Assembly (NCBI RefSeq): GCF_002531575.1
Contig: NZ_NWTI01000004.1
Coordinates: forward strand, 248,001 to 312,000
Source: Bradyrhizobium sp. Y36
GTDB taxonomy: Bacteria; Pseudomonadota; Alphaproteobacteria; Rhizobiales; Xanthobacteraceae
Length of the DNA: 64,000 nt
Reading direction: 5' to 3'
The stretch's first letter is position 1; every line of letters begins with the position of its first letter. This document shows, in pieces, positions 16,659-26,103 of the stretch. Position numbers and translations under genes: made by a program. The notes below the pieces were generated by a model. It had not been told where the DNA came from and searched no databases. It worked only from the letters and a program-made list of their open reading frames with translations.

Positions 16659-17897
16659 CTACAAGCTTGCGACTTTCACCCTTCTCCCCGGCCGCCACAG
16701 CACCAACCCGGCCGCCATGAGATCGAGCGCGACGCACATGGCAAAAGCCGTCGTGTAGTTGCCGGTGAGGCTGCGCACCACGCCGACGAGGCCTGGACCG
16801 AAGGCGCTGACGACGCCGCTGATCGAGGTACCCAATCCCATCGCAGCGGCGAAGGCACCCGCGCCGATCTCGCGCTGGATGATCAGGGGCGGGAACGTGA
16901 TCATGTTGCCGATCGAGAAGCCGTAAACGGCGCAGCACAGCAGCAACATGGTCGGGCTCGTGCTCTGCAGGAGAACGAGCAGCGCCGCCGCCTGGCTCGT
17001 CATCGACGCCGCGCAGGCCAGACGCGGATCGAGCCGGTCCACGAACAGGCCGAGCGACAGCCGGCCGACCACCGCCATCGCCGCCATGAGGGTCACGGCA
17101 AGGCCGGCACTGGCGCGCCCGATCAGCGGCTCGAGAAAGCTCACCTGGTGGATGATGAACCCCATCTGCGCCATCACCGCGATCGCGATCGGCAGCACCA
17201 TGGTCCAGAACGCCGCGTTGGCGAGCAGCGCCTTGCGGGATTGGCCCCGCGCGGCCGCGCGGCCGCCTTCGGAACGTCGATCCGATGCCGGCGACATCCC
17301 GGCAGGCCAGCCGACGAAGATCACCACGACTGGCACCACCAGCGCCATCATCGCGAGCGTGACCGTCAGCATGGCGGACCGAAAGCCGATGCTGCCGGTC
17401 AACGACAGCAGCAGCGGCACCAGGATGATGCCGCCGCAGGTCGCACCGTTGAAGGCGAGGCTCAGCGCGAGCCCGCGCCGCCGCTCGAACCAGGAGTTCA
17501 GCACGGTCGCGATCACCACCGTGCCCATGCCGGTCCAGCCGACCGACATCAGCGCATAGGCGAGATAGAGCTGCCAGGGCGTCTGCATCAGCGCCAGCAG
17601 CACCGTCGAGGCGCCGAGCGCCACCAGGCCGCCCAGGATCAGGGAGCGCAGCCCGATGCGGGCGAGCAGATCGTCGGTGAAGACGACGAGCACGGAGGTC
17701 AGGAGAAACGAGAAGGTGCTGGCCGCGGAGATCAGCGTGCCCGGCCAGCCATGGGCGCGCTGCAGCTCGGCAAGATAAACGCCCTGCCCGTACAGGCCGA
17801 AGCCGAACATGAAGAAGGCCATCAGGAAGCAGGCCAGCACGACGCGCCAGCCGCGGTAGTGCAGCGAGGATTCGTCGACACGGGTTGCGACAACCAT
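16659..17897 (-). CDS. MFS transporter
   Basis: This 412-residue inner-membrane protein has 12 predicted hydrophobic segments and the MFS-type loop after helix 2-3 (DDLLARIGLRSLI) and SWFERRRGLALSLAFNGATCGG in helix 4-5 region, which resembles the monocarboxylate/oxalate-formate type. It should exchange or import an organic anion. The start ATG 17897 has no convincing ribosome site, so the start is less sure. It is a single-gene unit, convergent with the acyl-CoA dehydrogenase and divergent from the crotonase gene. The substrate is unknown. Confidence 0.85.
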   Translation of the reverse strand: MVVATRVDESSLHYRGWRVVLACFLMAFFMFGFGLYGQGVYLAELQRAHGWPGTLISAASTFSFLLTSVLVVFTDDLLARIGLRSLILGGLVALGASTVLLALMQTPWQLYLAYALMSVGWTGMGTVVIATVLNSWFERRRGLALSLAFNGATCGGIILVPLLLSLTGSIGFRSAMLTVTLAMMALVVPVVVIFVGWPAGMSPASDRRSEGGRAAARGQSRKALLANAAFWTMVLPIAIAVMAQMGFIIHQVSFLEPLIGRASAGLAVTLMAAMAVVGRLSLGLFVDRLDPRLACAASMTSQAAALLVLLQSTSPTMLLLCCAVYGFSIGNMITFPPLIIQREIGAGAFAAAMGLGTSISGVVSAFGPGLVGVVRSLTGNYTTAFAMCVALDLMAAGLVLWRPGRRVKVASL

Positions 17898-18137
17898 CGA
17901 TCGGGCAATCGGTCAAATGGAGCCACGGGATCGTGCACCACAACCAGCGGTTTTTCAAACGAAACATTGTAGCCGATTGTTGCGATGCGTGAAGACGACG
18001 GCTGCCATGCGCGGCCTCGCCGGACCTGGCAGCGAAAAGCTTGACCCAGCGCATTGGCACGCCTGCGGGATCATGTAGGCTGGTGCTTGGTGGGGCTTGC
18101 AAAGCGGCAAGCCTCGCGGCGACCGCAGGGAGTTCTC

Positions 18138-18896
18138 ATGCCGAACGGCAACATCGTCGTGACCGAAGAGCGCGGAACGCGTGTGATCACCCTGCGCCGC
18201 CCGGGCAAGAAGAACGCGATCACCCAGGACATGTACCGGGAGATGGGCCGCGCGATCGATACCGCGCAGAACAACCCCGATATCCGCTGCATGATCATCA
18301 CCGGCGGCTCCGGCGTGTTCACCGCCGGCGACGACATCGACGATTTCATGCACGCCGACACATCGCGTCCCGAGACGCTGTCGGAAGGCGCCAAGTTTCT
18401 CTATTCGCTCGCCCTCAACGTCAAGCCGATCATCGCGGCGGTTGACGGCGCCTCGATCGGCATGGGCACCGTGATGCTGTTTCACTGCGACTACGTGCTC
18501 GCCTCGAACGCTGCGACCTTCTCCGCACCCTACATCCATCTCGGCCTGGTGCCGGTCGGCGCAGCCAGCCTCTTGGTGCCGAACACGATGGGCTATCAGC
18601 GCGCCTTTGCCATGCTGGTGATGGGGCGGACTTTCTCCGCCGCGGAAGCCCATGCCGCCGGCTTCGTCAACACCGTGGTGTCGCCGGGGCATACCGAGGT
18701 CGAGGCACGCAAGGTGGCGCGCGATATCTGCCGCCTGCCGGCCGAGGCGGTCGCAACCTCGCGCAAGCTGCTGCGCGCGCCGGCCGAACAGCTCACCCGC
18801 CGCATCGACCAGGAAGGCCATCTGTTCGGCGAGCGGCTGAAGTCGGACGAAGCCGTGGCCGCGTTCAACGCGTTCGCGAGCCGCAAGAAGCGGTAG
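18138..18896 (+). CDS. Enoyl-CoA hydratase/isomerase family protein
   Basis: This is a crotonase-fold protein of 252 residues. The oxyanion-hole segments are present: GDDIDDF near residues 62-68 and DGASIGMGTVMLFHCD. The segment that in close relatives reads VPEAASS reads VPVGAAS here, so the usual acidic catalytic residue is replaced by Val. It may therefore catalyse another crotonase reaction or be impaired as a hydratase. I chose ATG 18138 because GGGAG lies upstream; the open frame extends 28 codons further without support. No operon partners are obvious. Confidence 0.85.
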   Translation: MPNGNIVVTEERGTRVITLRRPGKKNAITQDMYREMGRAIDTAQNNPDIRCMIITGGSGVFTAGDDIDDFMHADTSRPETLSEGAKFLYSLALNVKPIIAAVDGASIGMGTVMLFHCDYVLASNAATFSAPYIHLGLVPVGAASLLVPNTMGYQRAFAMLVMGRTFSAAEAHAAGFVNTVVSPGHTEVEARKVARDICRLPAEAVATSRKLLRAPAEQLTRRIDQEGHLFGERLKSDEAVAAFNAFASRKKR

Positions 18897-18923
18897 GACG
18901 AGCCCGCTCCAAGCCAACAGTAT

Positions 18924-19000
18924 CGTAGGGTGGGCAAAGGCGCACTTGCGCCGCGCCCACGCCTTAAGACGTGGGCACGCTCCGCTTTGCCCACCCTACG
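18924..19000. repeat. Extragenic inverted repeat (GTAGGGTGGGCAAAG type)
   Basis: Perfect 16-bp inverted repeat CGTAGGGTGGGCAAAG (18924-18939) and its complement (18985-19000), enclosing a second hairpin (GCCCACG...CGTGGGC). I recognise this as a repeat widespread in Bradyrhizobium genomes. It sits behind the crotonase gene. Confidence 0.75.
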
Positions 19001-19088
19001 AGACCGTAGTTGAGGACAGATCTCTCATCCCGCACGTTCACGACAATGCTTCGTGAAATCTTCGTGCGGACCGACTAATCTTGGTTTC

Positions 19089-20750
19089 ATGCGATACCGA
19101 TCCGTCCTCCCCGCACTCGCGCTGACGTTGACCTTTGCCCTCCCCGCTGCGGCCCAGACCGCCGCCTCCGTCGAGTTGCGCATCCTTGCAATCAACGATT
19201 TCCACGGCAATCTGCGCCCGCCGCCGGGCGGCATCCGCATCAACGATCCCGAGGACAAATCCAAAAAGGTGATGGTCGCGGCCGGCGGCGCCGAATACAT
19301 GGCGACGCTGGTCAAGCAGCTGCGCGAGGGACACAAGAACACGATCTTCGTCGCCGCCGGCGATCTGATCGGCGCGAGCCCGTTCCTGTCGGCGATGTTT
19401 CACGACGAGCCCTCGATCGAGGCGCTCTCGATGATGGGGCTTGCGATCACCTCCGTCGGCAACCACGAGTTCGACGAGGGCAAGACCGAGCTGCTCAGGA
19501 TGCAGAACGGCGGCTGCCATCCGGTCGACGGCTGCCAGGGACCACATCCCTTCACCGGCGCCAAATTCCGCTATCTCGCGGCGTCCACCGTGGAGACTGC
19601 GACCGGCAAGAGCGTGCTGCCGCCTTACGAGATCCGCGAATTCGACGGCATTCCCGTCGCCTTCATCGGGCTGACCTTGAAGGAGACGGCGGGCATCGTC
19701 TCGCCATCGGGCATCACCGGGATCGAATTCCGCGACGAGGCCGAGACGGTGAACGCGCTGGTGCCGCAGTTGAAAGCGCGCGGCGTCGAAGCGATCGTGG
19801 TGCTGATCCACCAGGGCGGCGAGCCCTCGGGCGACTACAACGAATGTCCGGGGATCACGGGGCCGATCGTCGACATCGTCAGGAAGTTCGACCGCGCCGT
19901 CGACGTCGTCGTCAGCGGCCATACCCACCGCGCCTATGTCTGCGATATCGACGGGCGGCTCGTCACCAGCGGGGACAAGTACGGCACCCTGGTCACCGCG
20001 ATCGACATCAAGCTCGACCGCACGACGCGCGACATCGTCAGTGCCAGGGCCGACAATCTTCTCGTCGCCAACGCGTCGCTCGCGAAGGATCCCGAGCAGA
20101 CCGCGCTGATCGAGGCCTATGACAGGCTGTCGGCGCCGATCGCCAACCGGCCGGCCGGATCGGTGACGCAAACCCTGTCGCGCGTGCCGAACGAGGCCGG
20201 CGAAAGCGCGCTCGGCGACATCATCGCGGACGCCCAGCTTGCCGCGACCCGGGCGGCCCAGGATGGCAGCGCTGTCATCGCCCTTACCAATCCCGGCGGC
20301 ATCCGCACCGACATCGTGCCCAAGGAGAACGGCGCGATATCCTTCGGCGATGTCTTTGCCAGCCAGCCGTTCCGCAACCGCCTCGTCACGATGACGCTGA
20401 CGGGCAGCCAGCTCAAGGACATGCTCGAGCAGCAATGGCTGGACCCGAAGCGGCCGCGGATCCTCCAGGTCTCGAATGGATTCAGCTATGCCTGGGATGC
20501 GTCCAAGCCATTCGGCGAGCGCGTGATCCCCGAGAGGATGATGCTGAGCGGCCGCCCGATCGAACCTGGAAGCGGCTACCGGATCACCCTCAACGATTAC
20601 CTCGCAGTCGGCGGCGACGGTTTTACCGTCGCCAAACAGGGCACGGCACCGCAATATGGCGGCTACGACGCCGATGCGCTGTTCGCGTTCTTCCGGGCGC
20701 ATGGGCCGATCGGTCCGTTACCGCCCACCCGCATCCTGCGGGTGAATTGA
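19089..20750 (+). CDS. Secreted 5'-nucleotidase/UshA-like metallophosphoesterase
   Basis: This 553-residue periplasmic enzyme should hydrolyse nucleotides or related phosphate esters. A signal peptide (MRYRSVLPALALTLTFALPAAAQ) precedes the calcineurin-like domain: NDFHGN (Asp 37, His 39), GDLIGASP, GNHEFDEG, and SGHTHRAY. The C-terminal 5'-nucleotidase domain shows LGDIIADAQ, NPGGIR and NDYLAVGGDGF. ATG 19089 begins the signal peptide; there is no clear ribosome site. Its stop codon overlaps a FixK-like box at 20747. Preferred substrate is not known. Confidence 0.9.
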   Translation: MRYRSVLPALALTLTFALPAAAQTAASVELRILAINDFHGNLRPPPGGIRINDPEDKSKKVMVAAGGAEYMATLVKQLREGHKNTIFVAAGDLIGASPFLSAMFHDEPSIEALSMMGLAITSVGNHEFDEGKTELLRMQNGGCHPVDGCQGPHPFTGAKFRYLAASTVETATGKSVLPPYEIREFDGIPVAFIGLTLKETAGIVSPSGITGIEFRDEAETVNALVPQLKARGVEAIVVLIHQGGEPSGDYNECPGITGPIVDIVRKFDRAVDVVVSGHTHRAYVCDIDGRLVTSGDKYGTLVTAIDIKLDRTTRDIVSARADNLLVANASLAKDPEQTALIEAYDRLSAPIANRPAGSVTQTLSRVPNEAGESALGDIIADAQLAATRAAQDGSAVIALTNPGGIRTDIVPKENGAISFGDVFASQPFRNRLVTMTLTGSQLKDMLEQQWLDPKRPRILQVSNGFSYAWDASKPFGERVIPERMMLSGRPIEPGSGYRITLNDYLAVGGDGFTVAKQGTAPQYGGYDADALFAFFRAHGPIGPLPPTRILRVN

Positions 20751-20760
20751 TCCGGATCAA
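20747..20760. promoter_or_regulatory. FixK/FNR-type box, TTGATCCGGATCAA
   Basis: A perfect palindrome of the anaerobox type that overlaps the stop codon of the nucleotidase gene. It is centred about 132 nt upstream of the deacetylase-like gene start, a longer distance than for the other boxes in the window. The same frame is open from 20784, 30 nt downstream of the box. Confidence 0.45.
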
Positions 20761-20885
20761 TCGGGCGATGGCCGGACGCCCCTTTGCCATTGCCGCCCAA
20801 GCGCATAGATTGGCCTTTGAGATTGCGTTTTGGCGCCGGATGCGCCAAGCGACGACGCGAGTCCGTTTCCTGTGAGGCCGACCTG

Positions 20886-21815
20886 ATGAGCACGCTTCTT
20901 CTCTCCCACAAGGCCTGCCTCGACCATGTCACCCCGCCGGGACATCCTGAAAGGCCCGATCGCCTGCGTGCCGTGGAAGAAGCGCTGTCGCATGAGCGCT
21001 TCCAGTTCCTGGCGCGCGATCTGGCCCCCGAAGGCGATCTCGACCTCGTCACGCTCTGCCACAACGAACATTACGTCACCGAGCTGCGCCACATCGCGCC
21101 GACGAGCGGTCAGGTCTATATCGACGGCGACACCTCGATGTCCCCCGGCACGTGGGAAGCGGTGATGCGCGGCGTCGGCGGCGCGGTCGCGGCGACCGAA
21201 GCGGTGATGAACGGCGAGCATCGCAACGCCTTCGTCGCGGTGCGCCCGCCCGGACATCACGCCGAGATCGGCAAGCCGATGGGATTCTGCTTCTTCGACA
21301 ACGTCGCGATCGCCGCGCGGCATGCGCAGCGTAAATTCGGCATCAAGCGCGCGGCCATCGTCGATTTCGACGTGCATCACGGCAACGGCACGCAGGACAT
21401 CTTCTGGTCCGACCCCACCGTGATGTACTGCTCGACGCATCAGATGCCGCTGTTTCCGGGCACCGGAGCCAAGGGCGAGCGCGGCGATCACGACACCATC
21501 GTCAACGCGCCGCTCGCCTCCGAGGACGGCGGGCCGGAATTCCGCTCCGCGTTCGAGAATTTGATCCTGCCGCAGCTCGAAAAATTCAGCCCCGAGCTGC
21601 TGGTCATCTCCGCCGGCTTCGATGCGCATTACCGCGATCCGCTGGCCTCGCTGAATTTGCGCGCGGAGGATTATGCCTGGGTGACGCGCAAGCTGATGGA
21701 TCTCGCCGACAAGACCGCCGGCGGGCGCGTTGTGTCCGTGCTCGAAGGCGGCTACGACCTGCAAGGGCTGAAAGAATCTGTTACGGCGCATGTCGGCGCC
21801 CTGATGGGCGCCTGA
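20886..21815 (+). CDS. Histone deacetylase family protein
   Basis: This is a Zn-dependent deacetylase-like protein of 309 residues from the bacterial acetoin-utilisation/acetylpolyamine amidohydrolase/HDAC class II group. Motifs are RPPGHHAE (catalytic His pair), GFCFFDNVAIAA, DFDVHHGNGTQ (metal Asp and His) and FDAHYRDPL (metal Asp). It would remove acetyl or acyl groups from lysine or small amines in the cytoplasm. ATG 20886 starts at the conserved MSTLLLSH. The order deacetylase, xseB, dxs, tlyA is common in Rhizobiales. A palindromic FixK-like box lies upstream. Confidence 0.88.
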   Translation: MSTLLLSHKACLDHVTPPGHPERPDRLRAVEEALSHERFQFLARDLAPEGDLDLVTLCHNEHYVTELRHIAPTSGQVYIDGDTSMSPGTWEAVMRGVGGAVAATEAVMNGEHRNAFVAVRPPGHHAEIGKPMGFCFFDNVAIAARHAQRKFGIKRAAIVDFDVHHGNGTQDIFWSDPTVMYCSTHQMPLFPGTGAKGERGDHDTIVNAPLASEDGGPEFRSAFENLILPQLEKFSPELLVISAGFDAHYRDPLASLNLRAEDYAWVTRKLMDLADKTAGGRVVSVLEGGYDLQGLKESVTAHVGALMGA

Positions 21816-21888
21816 AGGACCCGCCACATTAAGCCCGCAAAACCCGCCTTCACTGCGGGCTAAGCGAATCGGGCGATCGGAAACGGAT

Positions 21889-22140
21889 ATGGCCGAAAAC
21901 ACCCAAGTCGACGTCTCCAGGCTCACCTTCGAGCGCGCGATCGAGGAACTCGAGACGATCGTGAAGCGGCTCGAAGACGGCAAGGTGCCGCTCGAGGAAT
22001 CCGTGACGATCTACGAGCGCGGCGAGGCGCTGAAGCGCCGCTGCGAGGAATTGCTGCGCCAGGCCGAGGCGCGGGTCGACAAGATCACCACCGATGCCAG
22101 CGGCCAGGCCACCGGGACGGCGCCGCTGGACGTCCAGTAG
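21889..22140 (+). CDS. xseB: Exodeoxyribonuclease VII small subunit
   Basis: This 83-residue protein is the small subunit of exonuclease VII, which with XseA degrades single-stranded DNA to oligonucleotides. The family signature LTFERAIEELETIVKRLEDG is at about 8-27, followed by PLEESVTIYERGEALKRRCEELL. The helical pair and the length are typical. ATG 21889 has GGAAACGG upstream. The partner gene xseA is not in the window. It lies 73 bp after the deacetylase-like gene, with a hairpin (21832-21861) between. Confidence 0.93.
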   Translation: MAENTQVDVSRLTFERAIEELETIVKRLEDGKVPLEESVTIYERGEALKRRCEELLRQAEARVDKITTDASGQATGTAPLDVQ

Positions 22141-22325
22141 CCAAAGCCTTTCCCGCAGCATTGCCGCGCTCCTGCGAAACTTCTTCGCAGGGAGGCGAAG
22201 CCTTGCGCCGCGTTTTCATGTTCGCACGGCTTCCTGTCCCCGGCCGGTCCGTGGTTCCATTCGGTGCTGGCAATCCTCGGCCCTCGAATCGGCCCATGGC
22301 GGTCAAAAAGACCTGATTTCGGGGT

Positions 22326-22354
22326 AAAAAAGCCTGCCAAAGAACCGGGCAGGC
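22326..22354 (-). terminator. Intrinsic terminator on the minus strand
   Basis: On the minus strand a 7-bp stem GCCTGCC/GGCAGGC with a 9-nt loop is followed directly by TTTTTT. This is a textbook intrinsic terminator, but no minus-strand gene lies upstream of it before dxs, so its transcript may be a small RNA. Confidence 0.65.
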
Positions 22355-22390
22355 CGGGAACCCCTGGTCCCCGCCCGCGGTTAACCACTC

Positions 22391-22406
22391 TGGCCCGGTA
22401 GTTGCA
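22391..22406 (+). promoter_or_regulatory. Sigma-54 (RpoN) -24/-12 promoter
   Basis: TGGCCCGGTAGTTGCA matches the consensus TGGCACG-N4-TTGCW with one change, and GG and GC are exactly ten bases apart. The start of transcription would be near 22417, about 350 nt before dxs. I found no obvious activator site upstream. Confidence 0.6.
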
Positions 22407-22764
22407 CCTGCATACCCCTAATCGGTCCGGCGGGTTGGCTTTGGCCCAAGCTTTGGTGTAAAGCTGCGCGGAGTGTGGCTTTTTGCAAGCCTTGCGTGGG
22501 CACCGATTACCGACGACAAGCGCTTCAAACTGCTAATGAAATTGGCTGGGACGGACGAAGCCGATCTAAGTGACAGGGATCACAGAGACTGAACCGGAGC
22601 GCACTTAAGCTTACCTAAGCTTGAAGACGGGGTTGTCAGCTTGAAGAAGAGGCTTGGCCCCATGCAGGTGGCTCCGACGGTTTGAGGACTCGCGCTGCGC
22701 CGATATTGTGCAAACCCATCGCGCACCGGAATGACCTTCCGGCGCTGACAAATTGGAAATCGCC

Positions 22765-24693
22765 GTGAACGCATATAGCAAGACGCCGCTTCTCGACACC
22801 ATTCGGACGCCGGAAGACCTGCGCAAGCTCAAGATCGAGCAGGTTCGCCAGGTTGCCGACGAGCTGCGGCAGGAGACCATCGATGCCGTCTCGGTGACCG
22901 GCGGTCACTTCGGCGCAGGTCTCGGCGTGGTCGAGCTCACCACCGCGATCCATTACGTCTTCGACACGCCGCGCGACCGGCTGATCTGGGACGTCGGCCA
23001 TCAGGCCTATCCGCACAAGATCCTGACCGGGCGGCGCGACCGCATCCGCACCTTGCGCACCGGCGGCGGCCTCTCCGGCTTCACCAAGCGCAGCGAGAGC
23101 GATTACGATCCGTTCGGCGCGGCGCACTCCTCGACCTCGATTTCGGCCGGCCTCGGCATGGCCGTCGCGCGCGACCTCTCGGGCGGCAAGAACAACGTTA
23201 TCGCCGTGATCGGTGACGGCTCGATGTCGGCGGGCATGGCCTATGAAGCCATGAACAATGCCGGCGCGATGAACTCCCGCCTGATCGTCATCCTCAACGA
23301 CAACGACATGTCGATCGCTCCGCCGGTCGGCGCGATGAGCGCGTATCTATCGCGCCTCTACTCCGGCAAGACCTATCGCACGCTGCGCGAGGCGGCCAAG
23401 CAGATCAACAAGCGCCTGCCCAAGATCATCGCCAACCGCGCCAACCGCGTCGAGGAATACTCCCGCGGCTTCATGATGGACGGCGGCACGCTGTTCGAGG
23501 AGCTCGGCTTCTATTACGTCGGCCCGATCGACGGCCATAACCTCGACCATCTGCTGCCCGTTCTGAAGAACGTGCGCGACATGGAGACCGGTCCGATCCT
23601 GGTCCACGTCGTGACGCAGAAGGGCAAGGGCTACGGCCCGGCGGAAGCCTCCGCCGACAAGTACCACGCCGTCGTCAAGTTCGACGTCGCGACCGGCACG
23701 CAGGCGAAAGCCAAGCCGAACGCGCCGGCCTACCAGAACGTATTCGGCCAAAGCCTCGTCAAGGAAGCCCAGAAGGACGACAAGATCGTCGCCATCACCG
23801 CGGCGATGCCGTCGGGCACCGGCGTCGACATCTTCAACAAGGCCTTCCCCGATCGCACCTTCGACGTCGGCATCGCCGAGCAGCACGCGGTGACCTTCGC
23901 CGCCGGTCTTGCGACCGAAGGCTACAAGCCGTTCTGCGCGATCTACTCGACCTTCCTGCAGCGCGGCTACGACCAGATCGTGCACGACGTCGCGATCCAG
24001 AATCTGCCCGTGCGCTTCGCCATCGACCGCGCCGGCCTCGTCGGCGCCGACGGCGCGACCCATGCCGGCTCGTTCGACAACGCCTATCTCGGCTGTCTGC
24101 CGAACATGGTGATCATGGCAGCTAGCGACGAAGCCGAGCTCGTCAACATGGTGGCGACGCAGGTTGCGATCAACGACCGTCCGAGTTCGCTGCGCTATCC
24201 GCGCGGCGAAGGCCGCGGCGTCGAGATGCCCGAAGTCGGCATTCCGCTCGAGATCGGCAAGGGCCGCATGATCCGCCAGGGCAACAAGATCGCCCTGCTC
24301 TCGTTCGGCACCCGCCTCGCCGAGTGCGAGAAGGCTGCCGACGAGCTCGCAGCCCACGGCCTGTCGACCTCGATTGCCGATGCGCGCTTCATGAAGCCGC
24401 TCGACACCGAGCTGGTGCTCAAGCTCGCCCGCGACCACGATGTGCTGATCACGGTCGAGGAAGGCTCGATCGGCGGCTTCGGCTCGCATGTCGCGCAGTT
24501 CCTGACCGACCAGGGCGTGCTCGACACCGGCATGGTCAAGTTCCGTGCGATGGTGCTGCCCGACGTGTTCCAGGACCACGACACGCCTGCCGCGATGTAC
24601 GCCCGCGCCGGTCTCGACGCCAAGGGCATCGTCGCCAAGGTGTTCGAAGCCCTCGGCAAGGACGTCAAGGCCGAGACGGTCAAGCTGGCCTGA
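22765..24693 (+). CDS. dxs: 1-deoxy-D-xylulose-5-phosphate synthase
   Basis: DXS makes 1-deoxyxylulose 5-phosphate from pyruvate and glyceraldehyde 3-phosphate, using thiamine diphosphate; it is the first step of the MEP isoprenoid pathway. The 642-residue protein begins with [18 protein letters not shown], has GHFGAGLG (about 45-52), the ThDP motif [18 protein letters not shown], the transketolase segment [15 protein letters not shown] and a normal C-terminal domain. I prefer GTG 22765 with GGAAAT upstream; an in-frame TTG at 22753 is the alternative. The long leader carries a sigma-54-type promoter. Confidence 0.95.
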   Translation: MNAYSKTPLLDTIRTPEDLRKLKIEQVRQVADELRQETIDAVSVTGGHFGAGLGVVELTTAIHYVFDTPRDRLIWDVGHQAYPHKILTGRRDRIRTLRTGGGLSGFTKRSESDYDPFGAAHSSTSISAGLGMAVARDLSGGKNNVIAVIGDGSMSAGMAYEAMNNAGAMNSRLIVILNDNDMSIAPPVGAMSAYLSRLYSGKTYRTLREAAKQINKRLPKIIANRANRVEEYSRGFMMDGGTLFEELGFYYVGPIDGHNLDHLLPVLKNVRDMETGPILVHVVTQKGKGYGPAEASADKYHAVVKFDVATGTQAKAKPNAPAYQNVFGQSLVKEAQKDDKIVAITAAMPSGTGVDIFNKAFPDRTFDVGIAEQHAVTFAAGLATEGYKPFCAIYSTFLQRGYDQIVHDVAIQNLPVRFAIDRAGLVGADGATHAGSFDNAYLGCLPNMVIMAASDEAELVNMVATQVAINDRPSSLRYPRGEGRGVEMPEVGIPLEIGKGRMIRQGNKIALLSFGTRLAECEKAADELAAHGLSTSIADARFMKPLDTELVLKLARDHDVLITVEEGSIGGFGSHVAQFLTDQGVLDTGMVKFRAMVLPDVFQDHDTPAAMYARAGLDAKGIVAKVFEALGKDVKAETVKLA

Positions 24694-24706
24694 CGGCCGC
24701 TTTCAG

Positions 24707-24730
24707 CCCTCCCCCGCAGGCGGGGGAGGG
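24707..24730. repeat. Perfect hairpin after dxs
   Basis: A 10-bp perfect stem CCCTCCCCCG/CGGGGGAGGG with a 4-nt loop lies 14 bp past the dxs stop. No T-run follows, so it may be a processing or mRNA-stabilising hairpin. This C-rich hairpin type also occurs as an interspersed repeat in related genomes. Confidence 0.55.
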
Positions 24731-24786
24731 AACGCAGTATTCGCCGCGATTCGCGGCTCGCCTGAATTTCTCCGAAGCCATCTTCC

Positions 24787-25341
24787 ATGAAAATCTATCT
24801 GGCAGGCCCCGACGTGTTCCTGCCGGATGCGATCGCGATCGGCCGGCGCAAGGTCGATATCTGCGGCCGCTACGGCCTCACCGGCCTCTATCCCCTCGAC
24901 AACGCCATCGACCTCACCGCGCCCGATGCCGCGCGCCAGATCTTTTGCGGCAACGAGGCGATGATGGATGCGGCTGATGCCATCGTTGCCAACCTCACCC
25001 CGTTCCGCGGCGCCGGGGCCGATCCCGGCACCGTCTACGAGCTCGGCTACATGGCCGGCCGCCGCAAGCTCTGCTTCGCTTATTCCAACGATCCCGCCAC
25101 CTATGCCGACCGCCTCGGTCGCTTCATGGACGTCAGCTCCGAGGACGGGCGGCTGGTCGATGCCCAGGGGCTGACGGTCGAGGATTTCGGCCTCGTCGAC
25201 AACCTCATGATGATCCATGCACTGGAGCTGCACGGCTGCCCGCTGGTGACGCCGGCCACGATGCCGATCGACGTCTGGCACGATCTGACCGCGTTCGAGA
25301 CTTGCGTCCGGATGGCGGCCGCGCGATTGATCGCTACCTAA
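24787..25341 (+). CDS. Nucleoside 2-deoxyribosyltransferase
   Basis: This 184-residue enzyme of the nucleoside deoxyribosyltransferase fold would move or hydrolyse 2-deoxyribose between nucleobases in salvage. The start KIYLAGPDVF is typical. The active-site region is NEAMMDAADAIVANLTPFRG followed by GTVYELGYMAGRRK, where Glu is the usual nucleophile. The gene lies between dxs and tlyA and may be read with them. Whether it acts as a transferase or as an N-glycosidase is not clear. Confidence 0.87.
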   Translation: MKIYLAGPDVFLPDAIAIGRRKVDICGRYGLTGLYPLDNAIDLTAPDAARQIFCGNEAMMDAADAIVANLTPFRGAGADPGTVYELGYMAGRRKLCFAYSNDPATYADRLGRFMDVSSEDGRLVDAQGLTVEDFGLVDNLMMIHALELHGCPLVTPATMPIDVWHDLTAFETCVRMAAARLIAT

Positions 25342-25368
25342 GCGCCAGTCCCTGCCCTGGAGAGTCGA

Positions 25369-26103
25369 TTGTCCCCTGCCCGCAAACGCGCGGATGTATT
25401 GCTGGTCGAGCGCGGCCTGTTCGAGAGCCGGGCGCGGGCGCGCGCGGCCATCGAGGCCGGGCTGGTCACGGCCGACGACAAGCAGGTGGCAAAGCCTTCG
25501 GAGACGATCGCCGAGGACGCGGTGATCCAGGCCGAGCCCGCCCACCCCTATGTCTCCCGCGGCGGCGTCAAGCTCGCCGGCGCGCTGGAGCGCTACGCAA
25601 TCGAGATCGAGGACCATGTCTGCCTCGACGTCGGGGCCTCCACCGGCGGCTTCACCGAAGTGCTGCTGGCGAACGGCGCGAGCCTGGTGTTCGCGATCGA
25701 CGTCGGCACCAGCCAGCTGCACCCCTCGCTGCGCGGTCATTCCAAGATCGTGTCGATGGAGGAGACCGACATCCGCAGCTACGAAGGCAAGCGGCTGCCG
25801 GCGCGGCCCGACGTGGTCGTCATCGACGTCAGCTTCATCTCGCTCAAGACCGTGCTGCCGGTCGCGCTTTCCCTCGCGGCGGCGCCGATGAGCCTGCTGG
25901 CCCTGATCAAGCCGCAATTCGAGGCAGACCGGAAGCACAACAAGAAAGGCATCGTCCGCGATGCCGCCGTGCATCAGGAGATCTGTGACGACATCGCCGC
26001 CTTCGCCGCCTCGCTCGGCTGCACCGACATCGAGGTATTCCCGTCGTCAATATCGGGCGGCGACGGCAACATCGAATTCTTCCTGGGCGCGCGCCGTGGT
26101 TGA
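25369..26103 (+). CDS. tlyA: TlyA family rRNA 2'-O-methyltransferase (S4 plus FtsJ domains)
   Basis: This SAM-dependent ribose methyltransferase of 244 residues carries an N-terminal S4 RNA-binding domain ([20 protein letters not shown] from residue 7) and a Rossmann methyltransferase domain with the SAM motif DVGASTGGF at about 86-94. The Asp/Lys catalytic residues lie in [15 protein letters not shown] and LIKPQFE. TlyA methylates 16S and 23S rRNA at C-ribose positions. It starts at TTG 25369 with GGAGAG upstream. The next gene overlaps its end by 8 bp, so translation is likely coupled. Confidence 0.92.
   Translation: MSPARKRADVLLVERGLFESRARARAAIEAGLVTADDKQVAKPSETIAEDAVIQAEPAHPYVSRGGVKLAGALERYAIEIEDHVCLDVGASTGGFTEVLLANGASLVFAIDVGTSQLHPSLRGHSKIVSMEETDIRSYEGKRLPARPDVVVIDVSFISLKTVLPVALSLAAAPMSLLALIKPQFEADRKHNKKGIVRDAAVHQEICDDIAAFAASLGCTDIEVFPSSISGGDGNIEFFLGARRG

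Larger units (their letters stand above)
22141..22764. other. Gene-free gap before dxs
   Basis: No supported gene is found in these 624 bp. It holds a minus-strand intrinsic terminator (22326-22354), a plus-strand sigma-54-type promoter (22391-22406) and a small inverted repeat AAGCTT-ACCT-AAGCTT near 22607-22622. A thiamine pyrophosphate riboswitch was looked for and not seen. A long leader or one or two small RNAs would explain the gap. Confidence 0.55.

Noticed and set aside
18041..18054. TTGACCCAGCGCAT, near match to a FixK2 box before the crotonase gene
   Set aside because: The right half site has TGCAT instead of (T/G)CAA at the required place.
22141..22764. Thiamine pyrophosphate riboswitch before dxs
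   Set aside because: The THI-box pattern (CTGAGA ... ACCTGA) is not present.
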